From the NCBI RefSeq assembly GCF_024756275.1, contig NZ_JANUGQ010000032.1, positions 1 through 64,000 on the forward strand: a stretch of 64,000 nt of DNA. The letters are read 5' to 3'. Source of the DNA: Streptomyces pyxinae (GTDB taxonomy: Bacteria; Actinomycetota; Actinomycetes; Streptomycetales; Streptomycetaceae). Shown in pieces: positions 60,802-64,000 of the stretch; the stretch's first letter is position 1, and each line of letters opens with the position of its first letter. The notes beneath the pieces are model-generated. The model searched no databases and had not been told where the DNA came from. It worked only from the letters and a program-made list of their open reading frames with translations. Made by a program: the position numbers and the translations under genes.

Positions 60802-62330
60802 GAGGGCGGCCTGCTTTCGCGGTGGAGAACATCGCGGTCGAGGAGTTCACGATCGAGAAGTTCGCGGTCGAGAACATCGAGGGGGGCGCCGGCGAGCGGC
60901 TCCGGGGCGAGCCGGGCGGCACCGCCGGCGAGCGGCTCCGCGACCGGGCGGGTCGCGGCGGGCGCCCCCGGGGCCGGGCGGGCGGCACCGGCGGCGGGTC
61001 CGGCCGGCACCGGCCGGGCGCCGGTCCCGCGGGCCACGGCCTCCCGGTAGAGCTCGGCGGTGCCCCGGGCGGCGCGGGCCCAGGTGAACCGGTCCAGCAC
61101 CCGGGCGCGGCCGGCCGCCCCGAGACGGGTTCGGAGCGCGGGGTCGTCCAGCAGCCGGCCCAGCGCGGCGGCGAGTGCCCCGGCGTCCCCGGGCGGGACG
61201 GCCAGACAGGTCTCGCCGTCCGGTCCCGCGACCTCCGGGATCGCCCCGCCGGTCGTGGCGACCAGCGGGGTGCCGGTGGCCATCGCCTCGGCGGCGGGCA
61301 GCGAGAACCCCTCGTACAGCGAGGGCACACAGGCGACTTGGGCGCTCCGGACCAGATCGACCAGCTCGGCGTCGGTGACGCCCTTGACGAACCGCACGGC
61401 GCCGCCGAGCCCGTACCGCTCGATGGCCCGGGCGACCGGGCCGTCCTCGGCGCGCTTGCCGACGACCACCAGATGGGCGGCGGGGTGCTCGGTGCGCAGC
61501 TTGGCGAGCGCCTCCACCAGGTGGATCAGGCCCTTGAGCGGGACGTCGGCGCTGGAGGTGGTGACGATCCGGCCGGGTACCTCGGGCACCGCCGGGTCGG
61601 GCGACCACAGGTCGGTGTCGGCGCCGATGTGGACGACCGTGATGCGCTCGTCCGGTACGCCGAGGTGCTCGACGATCTCCTGGCGGGAGGAGCCGGAGAC
61701 GGTGAGCACCGACGGCAGCCGCCGCGCCACCCGCTTCTGCATCCGGGTGAAGGCGTACCAGCGGCGGACCGAGGCGCGGCGGCCCGCACCGGTCGCCGCC
61801 TTCAGCTCCAGCTCCCGGTCGACGGTGATGGGGTGGTGGATGGTGGTGACCAGCGGGGCGCCGAGGTCGCCGAGCAGTCCGTACCCCAGCGTCTGGTTGT
61901 CGTGGACGACGTCGAACTCCCCCTGCCGCGCCAGCAGATGACGGCGGGCCCGGAGCGAGAAGGTGAGCGGCTCGGGGAAGCCACCGGTCCACATGGTGGC
62001 GACCTCGAGGGCGTCGACCCAGTCCCGGAACTCCTCCCGCCTCGGGGTGCGGAAGGGGTCGGGCTGGCGGTAGAGGTCCAGGCTGGGCAGCTCGGTGAGC
62101 GGCACCCCGCCGTCGAGCACGGGGTAGGGCTGGGCGCCGATCACCTCGACGCTGTGGCCCAGCCGGGCCAGTTCGCGGGAGAGGTGCCGGACGTAGACGC
62201 CCTGACCTCCGCAGAATGGATTCCCCTTGTAGGTCAGAAGGGCGATCCGCAACGGGCGGTCCTCGGCCCCGGGGACCGGTCGGACGACGGCTCCGGCGCG
62301 GGGGCCCGCGTCCATGGCCTCTGCGGTCAC
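60795..62330 (-). CDS. Glycosyltransferase family 4 (GT-B)
   Basis: 511 residues from GTG 62330 (ATG at residue 6 is an alternative). N-terminal CGGQGVYVRHLSRELARLGH, middle VVHIGADTDLWSP, and the retaining-GT4 donor motif SLYEGFSLPAAEAMATGTP (E-x7-E). The last 110 residues are an Ala/Pro-rich tail ending with DRELL/DRDVL pentad repeats encoded by a 15-bp tandem. It transfers a sugar from an activated donor, probably at the inner membrane face. First gene of the operon, 53 bp from a KstR-type box. Confidence 0.92.
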   Translation of the reverse strand: MTAEAMDAGPRAGAVVRPVPGAEDRPLRIALLTYKGNPFCGGQGVYVRHLSRELARLGHSVEVIGAQPYPVLDGGVPLTELPSLDLYRQPDPFRTPRREEFRDWVDALEVATMWTGGFPEPLTFSLRARRHLLARQGEFDVVHDNQTLGYGLLGDLGAPLVTTIHHPITVDRELELKAATGAGRRASVRRWYAFTRMQKRVARRLPSVLTVSGSSRQEIVEHLGVPDERITVVHIGADTDLWSPDPAVPEVPGRIVTTSSADVPLKGLIHLVEALAKLRTEHPAAHLVVVGKRAEDGPVARAIERYGLGGAVRFVKGVTDAELVDLVRSAQVACVPSLYEGFSLPAAEAMATGTPLVATTGGAIPEVAGPDGETCLAVPPGDAGALAAALGRLLDDPALRTRLGAAGRARVLDRFTWARAARGTAELYREAVARGTGARPVPAGPAAGAARPAPGAPAATRPVAEPLAGGAARLAPEPLAGAPLDVLDRELLDRELLDRDVLHRESRPPSC

Positions 62331-62382
62331 TCGCGGCCCCCTTCGTGCTGCGTCCCGCCGGAGCGTAACCGGTCGCGTAATC

Positions 62383-62396
62383 TAGAACAAGTTTCA
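62383..62396. promoter_or_regulatory. KstR-type operator
   Basis: TAGAACAAGTTTCA fits TnnAACnnGTTnnA, the core of the mycobacterial KstR site, at every fixed position. It lies between the GT4 operon (minus) and the KstR-like gene (plus). A second inverted repeat, CTTGA-TGGT-TCAAG, lies at 62399-62412. Autoregulation and control of the GT4 operon are the expected roles. Confidence 0.75.
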
Positions 62397-62601
62397 GACT
62401 TGATGGTTCAAGAGCTTCGAATCTACCGGCAGGTAGCGCCGCCGTAAGGGCCGGAACAGGTGATTCCCGCCACGGCACAGGGACGGCGGTACCACCGCGG
62501 ACCCCGGCGACCGCGCGAGGGGCCCGCGGCGGCCCCGCAGCGACCGCACGGCGGTCCCGTGGCGGGCCCTCGGCGGACCCGGAGCGCCCCGGAGCGGACC
62601 C

Positions 62602-63528
62602 ATGGCACGGAACGGAACGGACCCGGACGGACCCATGACGACGGCGGACGACAGAGCGGACCGGGGAGCCCGGAGAGCCGGGACTGCGCGGGGCACGCAG
62701 GGCGCACAGCGCACCCGGAGTGCGCAGAGCCCGCAGAACGCGCGGGGTGCGCAGAACACGCGGGGCGCGAGGGAAGCACGGGCGCCCGGGGCGGGGTGCG
62801 CCGAAGACCAGGAGCGCCCCGGGGACCGGCAACCTCCCGAGGACCGGCAACCTCCCACTGGCCGGGAGCGCCCCGGGGACCGGCAGCCTTCCGGGGGCCG
62901 GGAGCGCCCCGGGGACCGGCAACGTCCCGGGGGCCGGCTGACCGAGCGGCAGGAGGCCCGGCGGCTGGCCATCCTGGCGGCCAGTGCCGAGCTGGCCGGG
63001 CGCGGCGGCTTCGACGCGGTCCAGATGCGCGAGGTGGCGGAGTCGGCGGACGTGGCGCTGGGCACGCTGTACCGGTACTTCCCGTCCAAGGTGCATCTGC
63101 TGGTCGCCACCATGGCGGACCAGCTCCAGCGGCTGCACTCCACCCTGCGCCGGCGGCCCCCGGCGGCGGACGGCCCGGCCGAGCGGGTCGCGGAGACCCT
63201 GATGCGCGCCTTCCGGGCCCTCCAGCGCGAGCCCCGGCTCGCGGAGGCCATGGTCCGGGCGCTCACCTTCGCGGACCGGAGCGTCAACGCCGAGGTGGAC
63301 GCCGTCTCCGCGCTGACCACCCGGGTCATCCTGGACGCCATGGGGCTGGACCACCCGACGGCCCAGCAGCTCTCCGCCGTCCGGGTCATCACCCACACCT
63401 GGCACTCCACCCTGATCACCTGGCTGTCGGGGCGGGCATCGCTGGCCCAGGTGCGGACGGACCTGGAGACCGTCTGCCGGCTGGTGGACCCCGCCCCGGC
63501 CCCGACCGGTGCCGGCGGGCGCCGCTGA
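62602..63528 (+). CDS. kstR: KstR-like TetR-family regulator with extended repetitive N-terminus
   Basis: 308 residues from ATG 62602 (ATG 62635 also possible). The TetR domain begins near residue 114 (LTERQEARRLAILAASAEL) and includes VQMREVAESADVALGTLYRYFPSKVHLLV, split here as VQMREVAESADV and LGTLYRYFPSKVHLL, which closely follow mycobacterial KstR. The ligand half ends ITHTWHSTLITWLSGRASL. KstR represses sterol/cholesterol catabolism and responds to CoA thioesters of sterol intermediates. The first ~110 residues are Arg/Pro/Gly/Gln repeats (GRERPGDRQ units) not found in KstR; a start near residue 100 would remove them. Confidence 0.85.
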   Translation: MARNGTDPDGPMTTADDRADRGARRAGTARGTQGAQRTRSAQSPQNARGAQNTRGAREARAPGAGCAEDQERPGDRQPPEDRQPPTGRERPGDRQPSGGRERPGDRQRPGGRLTERQEARRLAILAASAELAGRGGFDAVQMREVAESADVALGTLYRYFPSKVHLLVATMADQLQRLHSTLRRRPPAADGPAERVAETLMRAFRALQREPRLAEAMVRALTFADRSVNAEVDAVSALTTRVILDAMGLDHPTAQQLSAVRVITHTWHSTLITWLSGRASLAQVRTDLETVCRLVDPAPAPTGAGGRR

Positions 63529-63865
63529 CCGCCCGCCCGGGGCCCACCGGTAGAGTGGGCGGACCGCCATCTCGCCCGTACGGGGCGAACCGGGATCAGC
63601 CCGGCCCGTCCGGTACGGGCCCGGCACCGATCGGCGCACGCACCACGGGACGGCCCGGCACGGGGGACCCGTACGGCACGGCGCGTACGGAACGGAACCC
63701 GCAGCCGGAACGAACCCGTACGGTACGGCGCCGGAGCGCCCGCCGACGGCCCGGGCGGGCGCTCCGCTCCGGCGCCCGGCCGCCGGTCACCGCGACGGCC
63801 GTGCCCGGGGCGGCCACGCCCGTACGTCCCGGTCCATCCCGTACCACCCGCAGGAGACATCCGCC
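63529..63865. other. Intergenic stretch rich in CCCGTACGG motifs
   Basis: About 340 bp with no convincing gene. CCGTACGG-type palindromic words recur at least seven times. A promoter for the last gene must lie here, but none is clear. Confidence 0.5.
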
Positions 63866-64000
63866 ATGACCACCCCCCGCGTCCGCGCCGGTGTCGGCGC
63901 AGCGGCGCTCGCCGTCTCCGCCGCGCTCCTCGCGGGCGGCGCCGGAGCCGTCGCCCCCGTCGCGTACGCGGCGCCCTCCCCCGCCGCCTCTCCGTCCGGA
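63866..64000 (+). CDS. Secreted protein, N-terminal part (cut by window end)
   Basis: The first 45 codons of an open frame starting at ATG 63866 with a GGAGA site. The signal peptide is clear (GAAALAVSAALLAGGAGAV, then AYAAPS), with cleavage likely after AYA. The mature part begins Ser/Pro-rich. The family cannot be judged from this fragment. Confidence 0.75.
   Translation, partial: MTTPRVRAGVGAAALAVSAALLAGGAGAVAPVAYAAPSPAASPSG

Noticed and set aside
60795..60880. Separate repeat element at the end of the GT4 gene
   Set aside because: The 15-bp tandem is in frame with the GT4 tail and overlaps the methyltransferase start; it is better described as part of the coding sequence.

Overview
The window is high-GC actinobacterial chromosome. 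Codon usage, frequent GTG starts, dense ATGA/GTGA start-stop overlaps and the gene families present point to Streptomyces or a close relative. No tRNA, rRNA operon or intact transposon is visible; rnpB is present on the minus strand.

Left part (1-25 kb) is defence and signalling. A GT-B-like gene is followed by a minus-strand block read from right to left: CRISPR array 2, an eight-gene type I-B (Cst/Tneap-like) cas operon in the order cas6-cas8-cas7-cas5-cas3-cas4-cas1-cas2, CRISPR array 1, then an NB-ARC/TPR STAND ATPase. A third small array (24.6 kb) has a variant repeat and no cas genes, but carries the same leader blocks. Between arrays 2 and 3 lie an HD hydrolase, CutA, a broken GNAT, a TPR-type XRE regulator with an RsbW-like ATP-binding protein, an unrecognised cassette (membrane-tailed protein, two-repeat protein, two tiny peptides, Nudix), a small secreted protein, and a FabF-like ketosynthase divergent from its likely TetR regulator across two clear operators.

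Middle (25-41 kb): a graspetide (ATP-grasp RiPP) locus with precursor, ATP-grasp ligase and PIMT-like methyltransferase, divergent from an XRE regulator and a repeat-containing 117-residue protein. Then come rnpB, a MerR regulator with a membrane protein, and core genes: YaaA family, KDPG aldolase, RNase H/phosphatase, zinc-ribbon protein (apparent CTG start), Nif3 family and a DHA2 transporter.

Right part (41-64 kb): a polymorphic-toxin locus made of a LamG secreted protein, a 2337-residue RHS protein with Hint domain and HNH nuclease tip, a DUF4262 protein as likely immunity, and a displaced orphan tip fragment, an Imm35-like gene and an integrase remnant. This is followed by cell-surface genes (methyltransferase, amidase, membrane proteins), a tightly overlapped GT4-methyltransferase-cyclase-like operon, a KstR-like TetR gene with a matching KstR box, and a truncated secreted protein at the window edge.

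The most interesting items are the graspetide locus, the leader-sharing three-array CRISPR system with a STAND ATPase beside it, the RHS tip-exchange scar, and the unrecognised peptide/Nudix cassette at 18.9-21.9 kb.
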